Assembly (NCBI RefSeq): GCF_001886195.1
Contig: NZ_JXLB01000012.1
Coordinates: 32,222-96,221 of the forward strand
Length of the DNA stretch: 64,000 nt
Direction: 5' to 3'
DNA from: Enterococcus ratti
Lineage (GTDB): Bacteria; Bacillota; Bacilli; Lactobacillales; Enterococcaceae
The position numbers were made by a program, and so were the translations under genes. Shown here in pieces: positions 30,481 through 41,122 of this stretch (positions are counted from its first letter, which is position 1; every line of letters starts with the position of its first letter). The notes under the pieces are model-generated. The model saw nothing but the letters and a program-made list of their open reading frames with translations, did not search any database and was not told where the DNA came from.

Positions 30481-30764
30481 TTAAAGTGGGATATAGAAAA
30501 TTTACTTTTAGATGTTCCTATTGAAAAAATATTACCAGAAATAAACGAACAACGTTTAAAAACTATAGATAGTAAAATTTTGCAGCCTAAAAGTGCAGAT
30601 CAAGTATTAAGAGGAGTCACTGTTATTGGAGCAGGTATTATTCGTATGAATAGAACCCTTGCCAATTGTACTTTGCATGGTCAAAAACAGATGCTATTAA
30701 TGTTTGGCGCACAAGTAATATCAAGGTAACCAATTTAAGTTTGATTGGATCAATACATATCTGA
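30481..30764 (+). pseudogene. Remnant of an unrecognised, possibly beta-helix, protein
   Basis: An open frame without a start codon runs from about 30481 to 30729, and a -1 shift near 30685 continues it to 30764. The text includes ADQVLRGVTVIGAGIIRMN and, after the shift, KTDAINVWRTSNIKVTNLSL, which resembles one or two rungs of a right-handed beta-helix (pectin-lyase-like). No start, ribosome site or full domain is present, so this is a fragment. Confidence 0.4.
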
Positions 30765-30966
30765 ACATAAAGAGTTACTCTAGACAAACAACTGCTGGTT
30801 CAGCTGGAACAAGTTATGTTGGTATAATATTTATACCTATAAAAGAAATTAAAGCTAAAGTTTCTGTGTTAAATTTGCAAGTCTACTATCTTTTACATAG
30901 GTGACGTTCAGGTATAGTCAATATTAGTTATAAAAATACCCATGAATCGTAAAATTTTATTAATGA

Positions 30967-31140
30967 TGTAGCGCCACCTAAAAAGTTAGACTTTTTTGGA
31001 GTGGAGAAATCCACTCCGTTTTTCTGTGCTTTTATTGATGATTTTAGGCAGCTTTTAAACCATTTCTCTAAATTGCACCGGAGCCTACCAGTTTAGTTTC
31101 CCTTTCATACGTTCATGATAGAAGATCTTATGTTTTTTTT
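30967..31140 (-). mobile_element. IS3-family (IS150-like) insertion sequence remnant
   Basis: 30967-30991 begins TGTAGCGCCACC and contains AAAAAGTTAGAC, as in the terminal repeats of IS150-group elements. On the minus strand from about 31135, FYHERMKGKLNW-stop-APVQFREMV matches the C-terminus of IS3-family OrfB transposases, with stops. Only the last ~170 bases of the element survive and the other end is not seen. Confidence 0.65.
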
Positions 31141-31296
31141 ACTTCATGTTAGAAGATATAAATATTAATATTTCGTTGAAGAAAGATTTTTACGAGATTG
31201 TATTTAAGTCTGATTTCTTGAAAATGAAAATAAAGTTCTACCTTTTAACATAATTATGTTAATAATGGGATAAAGAATAAAAATGGGGGTATGGGT

Positions 31297-32343
31297 GTGA
31301 ACGAACTTGAAAAAAGAAAGTTAGAAATATTAGCGGTTGCTTATGGATTAAAACAAAGTGAATTAAAAAATGAAGAAGTACAAGAGAATTATGCCGTTTT
31401 ATTTTCTGCATATCGTAAAATGATCATGGAGGATAAAGATCATTTTTTTGTGGATACGAATAGAAAAAAGGAAATCTGTTCTTCGTTTGATGCTTCAATG
31501 AGAGCATTGAGAACAAATAAAGAAGGAATGCGTGAAGAATTTAGTCAGTTAAAAAAAGGTGATAGAAATTCTTTTCTTATTTTTGGACAACCTACAATAC
31601 TTTCTACGAAAGAAGGGATGGCACCCTCTCATTGTATTGGCATGTTAATTTATAAGAATGAGAAAAACGATTATTCTTTGTATTTAATTGATAAAAATAA
31701 AACACATAGTCCTCATTCAATAGTAAACAAACTCATTATCAGTAAGAGTAAGGAAAAAAAACTTGTTAATCTTTTAGCCGAAAATAAAGTAGTCACTCAA
31801 ATAAATACTAAAAATGAAAAATTTTTAAAACAATTATATAAACTCAAAAGTCAAAGGATTATGTCTATTCCAATAACAATGAGTGCTCAAACTGTAGAAA
31901 ACTGTTATATTAATGAAGTCGAAGCTGCTTTTAAAGTTTCTTTATTCCATTGTAAACATAATATGGATTCTTTAACGACATCAGTTACTCCTAAGTGGAA
32001 TGATTTACCTGACGCTACATTAAAAATGAGAGAAAAGTTTAAGGATGCTTTAAAAGTAAGATCTAATGAAACGTTTGATAAAATATGTGATAAATTATTT
32101 TTAATATACAAAGAAAGAAAAGAAGAAATGGCAAGAAAAGTGAACAATTTGGGGATGAAAGCCGTAAAATATAGTGAATTTGGGGATAAGATACGTGAAA
32201 AAGCTCAAAAACAGACAATAGAAATTTTAACTGGAAAGAAAAGCTTAGAAACTTTAAAAAATCATATAATTGGAGAAGAAACAAATACATTTAAAGATAA
32301 GATGAAAGAGAAAGTACTAAATCGTACAGAAAAGGTTAAATAG
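31297..32343 (+). CDS. Unknown protein with a Ulp1/YopJ-like (CE clan) catalytic pattern
   Basis: I do not recognise this 348-residue protein as a named family. The middle has hydrophobic strand-like text arranged as SHCIGMLIYK, YSLYLIDKN about 20 residues later, and AQTVENCYINEVEAAFKV about 70 residues after that. This reproduces the His, acidic, Gln, Cys order of CE-clan enzymes (Ulp1 deubiquitinase-like proteases and YopJ acetyltransferases), with Gln five residues before Cys instead of six. The N- and C-terminal thirds are charged and helical. There is no signal peptide or membrane segment. GTG 31297 has a better ribosome spacing than ATG 31291. It lies next to an IS remnant in the island. 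Confidence 0.5.
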   Translation: MNELEKRKLEILAVAYGLKQSELKNEEVQENYAVLFSAYRKMIMEDKDHFFVDTNRKKEICSSFDASMRALRTNKEGMREEFSQLKKGDRNSFLIFGQPTILSTKEGMAPSHCIGMLIYKNEKNDYSLYLIDKNKTHSPHSIVNKLIISKSKEKKLVNLLAENKVVTQINTKNEKFLKQLYKLKSQRIMSIPITMSAQTVENCYINEVEAAFKVSLFHCKHNMDSLTTSVTPKWNDLPDATLKMREKFKDALKVRSNETFDKICDKLFLIYKERKEEMARKVNNLGMKAVKYSEFGDKIREKAQKQTIEILTGKKSLETLKNHIIGEETNTFKDKMKEKVLNRTEKVK

Positions 32344-32349
32344 ACTCGA

Positions 32350-32623
32350 TATTTTCGCTTGTACTCTAATAGTTGAAGAAGATATTATTGTCTCCCAATC
32401 ACTTTATTTTATCTATATCATCTCAAGAGTTAAAGTCAAAGCCGTTCAACGAACTATCTTTTGTTTTGTGAGTACGTATCTCGGTATCACACTCTTCGAT
32501 TAGTTAGATATACATAAAGTATCAGTAACGATTCCAGTATATCTTGTGCTACTTGCTATAAGCGTAGGAATTTATGCTTGTTTAAGATTCCAAACAAAGA
32601 GAAAAAAGGCTAGCAAATGCTAG
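32350..32623 (+). pseudogene. Decayed membrane protein with an in-frame TAG
   Basis: A frame open from about 32350 encodes SLYFIYIISRVKVKAVQRTI, then a hydrophobic stretch, is broken by TAG at 32501-32503, and continues with VTIPVYLVLLAISVGIYAC and a Lys-rich tail to TAG at 32621-32623. It has two or three membrane segments. No start codon with ribosome site is visible. The tail overlaps the terminator at 32602. Confidence 0.4.
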
Positions 32624-32632
32624 CCTTTTTTC
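32602..32632 (+). terminator. Terminator upstream of hemW region
   Basis: A near-perfect hairpin, AAAAAAGGCTAGCA with TGCTAGCCTTTTTT around a 2-base centre. Confidence 0.85.
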
Positions 32633-32889
32633 TTAAGTCTTTAAACCCAGTTGAGCTCGCGCAGCATGTGAAAAAAACCACTAAACAAAGACTTGTGAAA
32701 ATTTATTCATACTCTTGGGATGAATATTGATATTTTGGATAAAGTAGAATATTGTAGATGATAAATAAATTTGACTATAGGAAAGAGAAGCTAGAGATCT
32801 ATAACCCGTTCAATGAAAGAAAAAGTGATTCAAGAAGTCGATTCTTGGATTTTTTAGTGGATTTGTTTGGAAAATACAGTTAGTATGCG

Positions 32890-33150
32890 TATATGAGAGG
32901 TTGTGAAAGCGATGGTCTGCTTCAAGAATTAAGAGCGAAAAATCGAAAATAGCTTTCCATATTTTTGTATTTTTTGAACTTAATTCCGCAGAAGCAATCG
33001 CTTGAACACTGTTTAATGAGAGGTCGTGAGAGTGCTGGATAGCTCCGATGACAATAAGCAAGCATTTTTGGAACTAGACTTCTTAGATCATAAACATGGG
33101 GCTTATTTCAAGGAGCTGGTGCTTGAACACCGTTTAAAGAAGGTCGAAAA
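32890..33150 (+). repeat. Imperfect triplicated motif upstream of hemW
   Basis: Three related segments occur at about 120-base intervals: TGAGAGGTTGTGAAAGCGATGG (first 20 bases from 32893), TGAGAGGTCGTGAGAGTGCTGG (from about 33018) and AAGAAGGTCGAAAACAGG (from about 33134). The last two are preceded by GCTTGAACAC(T/C)GTTTAA. The 555 bases between the terminator and hemW contain no gene that I can support; the repeats are the only structure. Confidence 0.5.
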
Positions 33151-33187
33151 CAGGTACGACTTTTCGACGTAAGGAGAAAAAATTTCA

Positions 33188-34369
33188 ATGATAGAAACAA
33201 TAAATTCCGCAGAACAAAAGGTTTCTGCATATATCCATATCCCATTTTGTGAGCATATTTGTTATTACTGTGACTTTAATAAAGTTTTTTTAGAAGGACA
33301 GCCAGTTGATGAATATGTTGAAATGCTTTTAAAAGAAATGCAGCTTATGTTAGAACAGCATCCTGTAAAGCAATTAAATACTCTTTACGTGGGCGGAGGA
33401 ACCCCCACATCCTTATCTGTAAAACAATTAGATCGTTTATTATCTGGTATACGAAACAGCTTGCCTTTTAAAGTTGGAAAAGAATTTACTGTCGAAGCAA
33501 ATCCCGGTGATCTGACACAAGAAAAGCTTCGAGTAATGAAAAATTATGGAGTTAATCGGCTATCTATGGGGGTTCAAACGTTTGACAATCGGCTATTGAA
33601 AAAAATTGGACGTAAACATACCACAGAAGATGTTTATCAAACCATGCGTTTTTTAGAAACAGAAAATTTTAAAAATGTTAGCATCGATTTAATTTATGCC
33701 TTGCCAGGGCAAACGTTAGAAGGATATAAAGATACGCTGGATCAAGCGTTAGCTTTGGATTTACCACATTATTCTTTGTATTCTTTAATATTGGAAAATA
33801 AAACAATGTTTATGAATTGGGTGCGTCAAGGAAGGTTGCATTTACCCGATCAAGAAACAGAAACGCAAATGTTTGAAGAAACGATTGAAGCAATGGAAAA
33901 ATATGGACGTTTTCAGTATGAAATCAGTAATTTTGCATTCAAAGGTTATGAATCACAACATAATTTAATGTATTGGAACAACAATCACTATTTTGGGTTT
34001 GGAGCCGGGGCAAGTGGTTATCTTGGAAATAAACGTTATCGCAACAAAGGACCCATTCAGCATTATTTATGTCCATTAAGAGTTAATAAATTGCCAGTAT
34101 TAGAAGTTGAAACTCTTTCAAGAAAAAATCAAATAGAAGAAGAAATGTTTCTTGGATTAAGAAAAAAATCAGGTCTTTCAAAAAAACATTTTTATGAACG
34201 TTACCATCAGTCAATAGACGCTCTTTATTCGGAAGTCTTGACTGACTTAGAAAGTAAAGGTCTGCTTATTAACGAGTCCGAACGTGTTTATTTAACTTCT
34301 AAAGGGATTTTTTTAGGAAATAATGTGTTTGAGCAATTTTTACTTGAAAAGGAATGTGCAAATAAATGA
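33188..34369 (+). CDS. hemW: Heme chaperone HemW (radical SAM, formerly HemN-like)
   Basis: The 393-residue protein belongs to the HemW branch of the radical SAM superfamily, which binds heme and delivers it to apoproteins, rather than to true coproporphyrinogen oxidase. IPFCEHICYYCDF near residue 20 supplies the CxxxCxxC cluster site, GGGTPT is the next motif, and the C-terminal HemN domain has FGFGAGASGYL. AAGGAG precedes the ATG. It lies immediately upstream of hrcA, its common place in Firmicutes, and marks the return to core genome. Confidence 0.9.
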   Translation: MIETINSAEQKVSAYIHIPFCEHICYYCDFNKVFLEGQPVDEYVEMLLKEMQLMLEQHPVKQLNTLYVGGGTPTSLSVKQLDRLLSGIRNSLPFKVGKEFTVEANPGDLTQEKLRVMKNYGVNRLSMGVQTFDNRLLKKIGRKHTTEDVYQTMRFLETENFKNVSIDLIYALPGQTLEGYKDTLDQALALDLPHYSLYSLILENKTMFMNWVRQGRLHLPDQETETQMFEETIEAMEKYGRFQYEISNFAFKGYESQHNLMYWNNNHYFGFGAGASGYLGNKRYRNKGPIQHYLCPLRVNKLPVLEVETLSRKNQIEEEMFLGLRKKSGLSKKHFYERYHQSIDALYSEVLTDLESKGLLINESERVYLTSKGIFLGNNVFEQFLLEKECANK

Positions 34370-34461
34370 GTTGTTTTTTGTTGATAGATAAATTTAAAAA
34401 AATGAAATGCACGGAGTTCTGTTATATCGTTGAGTTAACAGTGTTTTAATAAATTTAGGTT

Positions 34462-34488
34462 TTAGCACTCGAGTGATTGGAGTGCTAA
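34462..34488. promoter_or_regulatory. CIRCE operator 1
   Basis: TTAGCACTC, nine bases, GAGTGCTAA: an exact consensus match upstream of the -35 element of the hrcA promoter. It is bound by HrcA. Confidence 0.97.
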
Positions 34489-34505
34489 AAATAGGGTTGT
34501 TTTCC

Positions 34506-34534
34506 TTGACACATTATTTGCTTCTTGCTATATT
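34506..34534 (+). promoter_or_regulatory. Sigma-A promoter of the hrcA-grpE-dnaK operon
   Basis: TTGACA (34506-34511), 17 bases, TATATT (34529-34534). It is flanked on both sides by CIRCE elements. Confidence 0.9.
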
Positions 34535-34544
34535 AATAAGTGGG

Positions 34545-34571
34545 TTAGCACTTAGAATATATGAGTGCTAA
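34545..34571. promoter_or_regulatory. CIRCE operator 2
   Basis: TTAGCACTT, nine bases, GAGTGCTAA: one deviation from consensus. It covers the transcription start and leader just before hrcA. Confidence 0.95.
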
Positions 34572-34586
34572 TGAGAGGTGAAGAAG

Positions 34587-35633
34587 ATGTTGACGCAAAG
34601 ACAAAGTGACATTTTACGTCTGATCATCCAAAGCTATACGAGTAGCGGGATGCCCGTTGGTTCTAAAAAATTGATGGAAGAAGGAGTCAAAGCGAGCTCA
34701 GCGACGATTCGTAATGACATGAAGACATTGGAAGATGAAGGATTTTTGCTTAAAACTCATTCGTCTTCGGGAAGAATTCCTTCTGCACAAGGCTATCGTC
34801 ATTATGTTGATCATCTGTTAGAGCCTGCTCGTGTAACAAACGATGATTTAAAGCAGATTCGGCAGTCTTTAAGTCAAGAATTTCATGAAATTAATGAGAT
34901 CATCAAGGAATCTGCTGATATTTTATCTGAATTGACTAGCTACACGACCTTCTCGTTAGGACCGGAAGTTAAAGACCGCCGTTTGACTGGTTTTCGCATC
35001 GTTCCTTTAAATAGCCGGCAAGTGATTGCACTTGTGGTGACTGATAAAGGAAATGTAGAAAGCCAAGTATTTACGCTTCCTGAAAATTTAGGAAGTCAAG
35101 ATTTAGAAAAAATCGTTCGAATTGTTAATGATCGTTTAGTAGGAGAGCCATTACTGACTGTCTACCATAAATTGCGAACGGAAATTCCAATGATCTTGCA
35201 TAAGTACTTTCAAACTACTGAAGGGTTATCTAATCTTTTTGACACGATACTCGGACATGTATTTGAAGATAAAATTTATGTGAGTGGACAAATGAATTTG
35301 TTAGATTATGAACCTCATCAAGATCTTGACCAATTTAAATCAATGTTTTCGTTTATGACAGATACTTATGGGTTAACGCAAATGATTGTTCCAACTGATA
35401 GCAATATTCACATTAAAATTGGTGCTGAATTAGGTAACGATCTTTTGCAAAATATGAGTATGATTCAAGCAAGTTATGAGATTATTGGGCACGGACGAGG
35501 TACAATAGCTTTGTTGGGACCAACGAATATGCCTTATTCGAAACTGTTAGGATTAGTTGATGCTTATCGTCAAGAATTAGCAGCTAAGCTTGCGGATTAT
35601 TATCGATCACTTGATTTTTCCGGTTCATGGTAG
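34587..35633 (+). CDS. hrcA: Heat-inducible transcription repressor HrcA
   Basis: The 348-residue repressor binds CIRCE elements and shuts off class I heat-shock genes, with GroEL helping its folding. The N-terminal winged helix (ILRLIIQSYTSSGMPVGSKK, residues 8-27, and SSATIRNDMKTLEDEGFL) is followed by a GAF-like domain. ATG 34587 has AGAGGTG upstream; the GTG at 34578 lies inside that site. It autoregulates through the two CIRCE operators. grpE follows after a short gap. Confidence 0.96.
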   Translation: MLTQRQSDILRLIIQSYTSSGMPVGSKKLMEEGVKASSATIRNDMKTLEDEGFLLKTHSSSGRIPSAQGYRHYVDHLLEPARVTNDDLKQIRQSLSQEFHEINEIIKESADILSELTSYTTFSLGPEVKDRRLTGFRIVPLNSRQVIALVVTDKGNVESQVFTLPENLGSQDLEKIVRIVNDRLVGEPLLTVYHKLRTEIPMILHKYFQTTEGLSNLFDTILGHVFEDKIYVSGQMNLLDYEPHQDLDQFKSMFSFMTDTYGLTQMIVPTDSNIHIKIGAELGNDLLQNMSMIQASYEIIGHGRGTIALLGPTNMPYSKLLGLVDAYRQELAAKLADYYRSLDFSGSW

Positions 35634-35677
35634 CAAGAGATGAAGGGCTGACTGAATAGCGAAGGGGAGAGTATATC

Positions 35678-36253
35678 GTGAAAGAAAATCAGGAAGAGCT
35701 AGATAGTGAAGTAACAGATGTTCAAACAGATATTGAAACGAATATCGAGATAGATACAGAAGCGGCAGAGGATTCAGGGGTTTCTGATGCGGAGGCCGAA
35801 GAGTTTGCGCTTTTAAATTTAAAAGCGGAACTAGAAGAGATGGAAGACAAGTATTTGCGTGCTCGAGCAGAGATTGCGAATATGGTAAATCGTGGAAAAA
35901 ATGAACGAGAACAATTACAAAAATACCGTTCGCAAGATTTGGCGAAAAAGTTATTGCCTTCTATTGATAATTTAGAACGTGCGCTGGTAGCAGATGTCTC
36001 AGATGATCAAGGAGCAAATTTGAAAAAAGGCGTAGAAATGGTTTTAGAAAGTTTGAAACAAGCACTTAAAGAAGAAGGCATTGAGAAAATCTTGGCAAAA
36101 GGGGAAACGTTTGATCCCAACCTTCATCAAGCGGTTCAAACGGTGCCGGCTACAGAGGAAGTTCCAGCCGAAACGATTGTGGAAGTGCTGCAAGAAGGAT
36201 ACAAATTACATGACCGCGTATTAAGACCTACAATGGTGATTGTTGCACAATAA
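35678..36253 (+). CDS. grpE: Nucleotide exchange factor GrpE
   Basis: The 191-residue homodimeric co-chaperone releases ADP from DnaK. Residues 1-45 are a disordered acidic segment rich in Asp, Glu and Thr. A long coiled coil follows (about 47-90, with [14 protein letters not shown]), then the beta domain with [15 protein letters not shown] and [20 protein letters not shown]. The start is GTG after AAGGGGA. It is the second gene of the CIRCE-controlled operon. Confidence 0.96.
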   Translation: MKENQEELDSEVTDVQTDIETNIEIDTEAAEDSGVSDAEAEEFALLNLKAELEEMEDKYLRARAEIANMVNRGKNEREQLQKYRSQDLAKKLLPSIDNLERALVADVSDDQGANLKKGVEMVLESLKQALKEEGIEKILAKGETFDPNLHQAVQTVPATEEVPAETIVEVLQEGYKLHDRVLRPTMVIVAQ

Positions 36254-36269
36254 AGTCATGTTAAAATAA

Positions 36270-38132
<1,863 letters not shown>

Positions 38133-38183
38133 TTGACTTCTAAAAGAGGTTGCAAATAGGCTGTATTGTACAATAGCAAATTT

Positions 38184-38214
38184 CGAACAAAGAATAAAAG
38201 ATTTTCTTTGTTCG
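38184..38214 (+). terminator. Hairpin downstream of dnaK
   Basis: CGAACAAAGA pairs with TCTTTGTTCG. There is no long T-run, so it may protect the mRNA end or attenuate rather than terminate fully. Confidence 0.5.
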
Positions 38215-38240
38215 AGTTTGATATCATAAGATAAGGGCCT

Positions 38241-38307
38241 TTGAACATTTTATCAAGCAGAGGTCGTTTAAAAAGATAGAGGTCTATAATTGATAAAAGT
38301 GTTCAAG
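38241..38307. repeat. Long inverted repeat between dnaK and dnaJ
   Basis: TTGAACATTTTATCAA (38241-38256) is repeated inverted at 38290-38306 with one extra base. The 33-base centre contains two GAGGTC motifs, similar to the GAGAGGTCG motif upstream of hemW. Confidence 0.6.
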
Positions 38308-38348
38308 AAATATGATTTTATAGCTCTATTTTTAGACTGCGTAGGTTT

Positions 38349-38380
38349 AAAGCCAAAGTTACTGCTTTGGCTTTTTCTTT
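38349..38380 (+). terminator. Terminator before dnaJ
   Basis: AAAGCCAAAG pairs with CTTTGGCTTT around TTACTG, followed by T-rich sequence. Confidence 0.8.
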
Positions 38381-38422
38381 TGAAAATACTTTAAAGTTGC
38401 AGTTTTGGTTTTAGTAAAAATG

Positions 38423-38431
38423 TGATATGAT
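38423..38431 (+). promoter_or_regulatory. Candidate extended -10 promoter of dnaJ
   Basis: TGATATGAT lies after the terminator and about 45 bases before dnaJ, so dnaJ can be transcribed separately from hrcA-grpE-dnaK. Confidence 0.45.
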
Positions 38432-38475
38432 AACAAGCGACGTGGAAATGATGAGAACCAATAGGAGGAAAGCCT

Positions 38476-39639
38476 ATGGCAACAAAACGTGATTATTATG
38501 AAATCTTAGGACTCTCAAAAGGAGCTTCTGAAGATGAAATTAAAAAAGCTTATCGTAAGCTATCAAAAAAATACCATCCGGATATCAATAAAGAACCTGA
38601 CGCTGAAGAAAAGTTTAAAGAAGTGTCAGAGGCTTATGAAATTTTAAATGATCCGCAAAAACGGGCGGCTTATGATCAATACGGCCATGCTGGGACAGAT
38701 CCAAATTATGGAGCTGGCGGATCCGGCGGCTTTGGTGGTTTTGGTGGATTTTCCGGCGGCAGTTTTGGCGGATTTGAAGATATTTTTGATTCGTTTTTTG
38801 GTGGTGGAGGGCGCACTGTTGACCCTAATGCACCTAGACAAGGAGCAGATTTACAATATACAATCAATCTGTCTTTTGAAGAAGCTATTTTTGGCGTGGA
38901 AAAAGAAATCAAGTACAATCGTGAAGAAATTTGTCAGACTTGTCATGGTAATGGCGCAAAACCCGGTACACAACCGACGACTTGTCATAAGTGTCATGGA
39001 TCGGGTACAATTAATATTGAACGTCAAACCCCTCTTGGCCGTGTGATGAGTCGTCAGACTTGTGATGTCTGTCATGGTACAGGAAAAGAAATCAAAGAAC
39101 CTTGTCCGACTTGTCACGGTTCTGGTCATGAAAAGAAAACTCACTCAGTTAAAGTGAATGTACCAGCTGGTGTAGAAGAAGGACAACAAATGCGCTTAGC
39201 CGGACAAGGAGAAGCTGGAGAAAATGGTGGACCATTTGGTGATTTGTACGTTGTCTTTCGTGTAGAAGAAAGTGATATTTTTGATCGCGATGGTTCGGAA
39301 ATTTATTATGAATTGCCGTTAAGTTTTGTTCAAGCGGCGCTAGGTGACGAAGTAAAAGTTCCGACTGTACATGGTGATGTGAAATTAAAAATTCCTGCTG
39401 GTACGCAAACAGGAACAAATTTCCGTTTACGTGGAAAAGGAGCACCTAAACTTCGGGGCGGAGCAATGGGTGATCAACACGTAAAAGTAAAATTAATTAC
39501 ACCTAAAAACTTAAACGAAAAACAACGTGAAGCTTTACGTGCCTTTGCAGCTGCTGGTGGAATGAAAGTAGAAGAACAGCAAGAAGATGGCTTCTTTGAG
39601 AAAGTCAAAGATGCCTTTGGTGGGAAAAAGAGAAAATAA
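38476..39639 (+). CDS. dnaJ: Chaperone DnaJ (Hsp40)
   Basis: The 387-residue type I J-protein stimulates DnaK ATPase. The J domain has HPD in KKYHPDI near residue 34. A Gly/Phe-rich linker follows (about residues 75-115). Four zinc-finger repeats, [24 protein letters not shown] and CPTCHGSG, lie at about residues 154-220. The C-terminal substrate-binding domain is complete. AGGAGG precedes the start. A very strong terminator follows. Confidence 0.97.
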   Translation: MATKRDYYEILGLSKGASEDEIKKAYRKLSKKYHPDINKEPDAEEKFKEVSEAYEILNDPQKRAAYDQYGHAGTDPNYGAGGSGGFGGFGGFSGGSFGGFEDIFDSFFGGGGRTVDPNAPRQGADLQYTINLSFEEAIFGVEKEIKYNREEICQTCHGNGAKPGTQPTTCHKCHGSGTINIERQTPLGRVMSRQTCDVCHGTGKEIKEPCPTCHGSGHEKKTHSVKVNVPAGVEEGQQMRLAGQGEAGENGGPFGDLYVVFRVEESDIFDRDGSEIYYELPLSFVQAALGDEVKVPTVHGDVKLKIPAGTQTGTNFRLRGKGAPKLRGGAMGDQHVKVKLITPKNLNEKQREALRAFAAAGGMKVEEQQEDGFFEKVKDAFGGKKRK

Positions 39640-39653
39640 GCAAATGAAATGTA

Positions 39654-39706
39654 AACGCCGAGAAGAAAATCATCGTCTAATGATTTTCTTCTCGGCGTTC
39701 TTTTTT
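39654..39706 (+). terminator. Terminator after dnaJ
   Basis: A perfect 19-bp stem (39654-39672 with 39681-39699) followed by CTTTTTT. Confidence 0.95.
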
Positions 39707-39708
39707 AT

Positions 39709-39755
39709 GTCTTTAGACTCCGTTTAGCTCGCAAAGTGAGCGAAACAAAAAAGCA
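39709..39755 (+). repeat. Post-terminator repeat, copy 2 (copy 1 at 32637-32680)
   Basis: GTCTTTAGACTCCGTTTAGC and the next 25 bases resemble GTCTTTAAACCCAGTTGAGC at 32637 onward. Both copies start right behind the T-run of a strong terminator and contain GAGCTCGC or TAGCTCGC. Function unknown. Confidence 0.4.
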
Positions 39756-39870
39756 CCCGCTATGTGAGTAGAATAGTAAAAAGTCTACTAAAAAATCTCT
39801 TCAATCGCATTAAAATGTAGTTGTTCAGACTACATGATAACGAAAGGAAGAAATTTGAAGGCGAATAAGT

Positions 39871-40310
39871 CTAATAGCTCAGCGCAGTTACAAAGGAGTA
39901 GAAATAATTGAAGGACATATGATGCTAGTTTATGTACATCTATTGCTAAATATCCCGCCTAAAATAAGTGTTTCGAGTTTCATAAAATATCTAAAAGGAA
40001 AAAGCGCCATGATGCTATTCGATAAACATGCGAATTTGGAATATAGTTTGGAAGCTGTCATTTTTTGGCGGAGGAATATGTAAGTACGGTTGGACTTAAC
40101 GAAACGACAATAAAGAAATGTATTCAAGAACAAGAAAAGCATGATATAGCTTTAGATAGACTGAGTGTTTGAGAATATAGTGTCTTTTTTAAGGGTTAAA
40201 AAGTGATATAACTTCCTCTTAAGAAGGAGCAAAACTGATAAAACCAGCGCCTTGAGACGCTGGCTAGTATTAGTGGCTTATAGCCTCAGAAGAAAACCAT
40301 CTTTTGAGGG
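39871..40310 (+). mobile_element. tnpA: Degenerate IS200/IS605-family element (tnpA pseudogene plus right end)
   Basis: In two frames the sequence matches an IS200-type Y1 transposase: VHLLLNIPPKISVSSFIKYL and KGKSAMMLFDKHANLEYS (about 39925-40050), then after a frameshift near 40058 HFLAEEYVSTVGLNETTIKK and EQEKHDIALDRLSV to TGA at 40172. The N-terminal third is missing or scrambled, including the His-hydrophobic-His motif, which reads VHL. Downstream, a CCAGCG/CGCTGG hairpin (40244-40263) and GGCTTATAGCC are typical of the right end recognised as a folded single strand. The element is dead. Confidence 0.8.
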
Positions 40311-40383
40311 GGATGATTAAAAAAGAAAGTTGTACGCTTATAAGAAAATGAAAGGAAGATGTTCTCCTTCTTTTTTATGAGAA

Positions 40384-41121
40384 TTAAATATTTAATACTT
40401 TATTTAGGAAGTCCTTTGTTCGTTCGTTTTGTGGATTTTCAAAAATTTGCTGCGGCGTTCCATCTTCAAGAAAATTCCCGCCGTCAATGAACATGACGCG
40501 ATTGGCGACTTCTTTTGCAAACCCCATTTCGTGTGTGACGATCACCATAGTCATTCCCTGTTTTGCTAATTTTTTCATGACGTTTAATACGTCGCCGACC
40601 ATTTCTGGATCAAGAGCAGAAGTAGGTTCATCAAACAACATGATATCGGGATTCATTGCCAAAGCACGAGCAATGGCGACCCGCTGTTTTTGTCCGCCGG
40701 AAAGCATTTCTGGATACACGTCTTTTTTATCTTCAAGACCGACTGTTTGCAGCAATTTGATTGCTTTTTTTTCTGCGGCTTCTTTTGCTTCTTTTTTTAA
40801 ATCCATGGGAGCTAAAGTAATGTTTTCCAGCACGGAAAGATGCGGAAAGAGATTGAAGTGTTGAAATACCATTCCAATATGTTGTCTGACTAAATTAATG
40901 TCTGTGTTTTTGTCCATTAAATGAGCACCATCAATAATAATTTGCCCATCGGAAGGTTCCTCTAACCGGTTTAAGCAGCGTAAAAAAGTACTTTTTCCTG
41001 AACCGGAAGGGCCAATGATGCAAACAACGTCGCCTTCATTGATTGAAACATTGATATCATTTAAAACAGTATGCTCACCATATTTTTTCACAAGATGTTC
41101 CACTAGAATTTTTTCTGCCAT
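40384..41121 (-). CDS. glnQ: Polar amino acid ABC transporter, ATP-binding protein
   Basis: The 245-residue ATPase powers an amino acid importer, probably for glutamine/glutamate. Walker A is GPSGSGKST at about residues 37-45, the signature is [15 protein letters not shown] and Walker B is [15 protein letters not shown] start ATG one base after the upstream permease stop indicates coupling, and the partner gene is the binding-protein/permease fusion. Family resemblance is to GlnQ/ArtM/HisP; the substrate is inferred. Confidence 0.93.
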   Translation of the reverse strand: MAEKILVEHLVKKYGEHTVLNDINVSINEGDVVCIIGPSGSGKSTFLRCLNRLEEPSDGQIIIDGAHLMDKNTDINLVRQHIGMVFQHFNLFPHLSVLENITLAPMDLKKEAKEAAEKKAIKLLQTVGLEDKKDVYPEMLSGGQKQRVAIARALAMNPDIMLFDEPTSALDPEMVGDVLNVMKKLAKQGMTMVIVTHEMGFAKEVANRVMFIDGGNFLEDGTPQQIFENPQNERTKDFLNKVLNI

Positions 41122-41122
41122 C

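Noticed and set aside
32810..33061. An 83-codon frame on minus upstream of hemW
   Set aside because: It is formed by the repeated motif region, has no ribosome site and no recognisable domain.
39930..40142. A 70-codon minus-strand frame
   Set aside because: It is the antisense of the IS200 transposase pseudogene.
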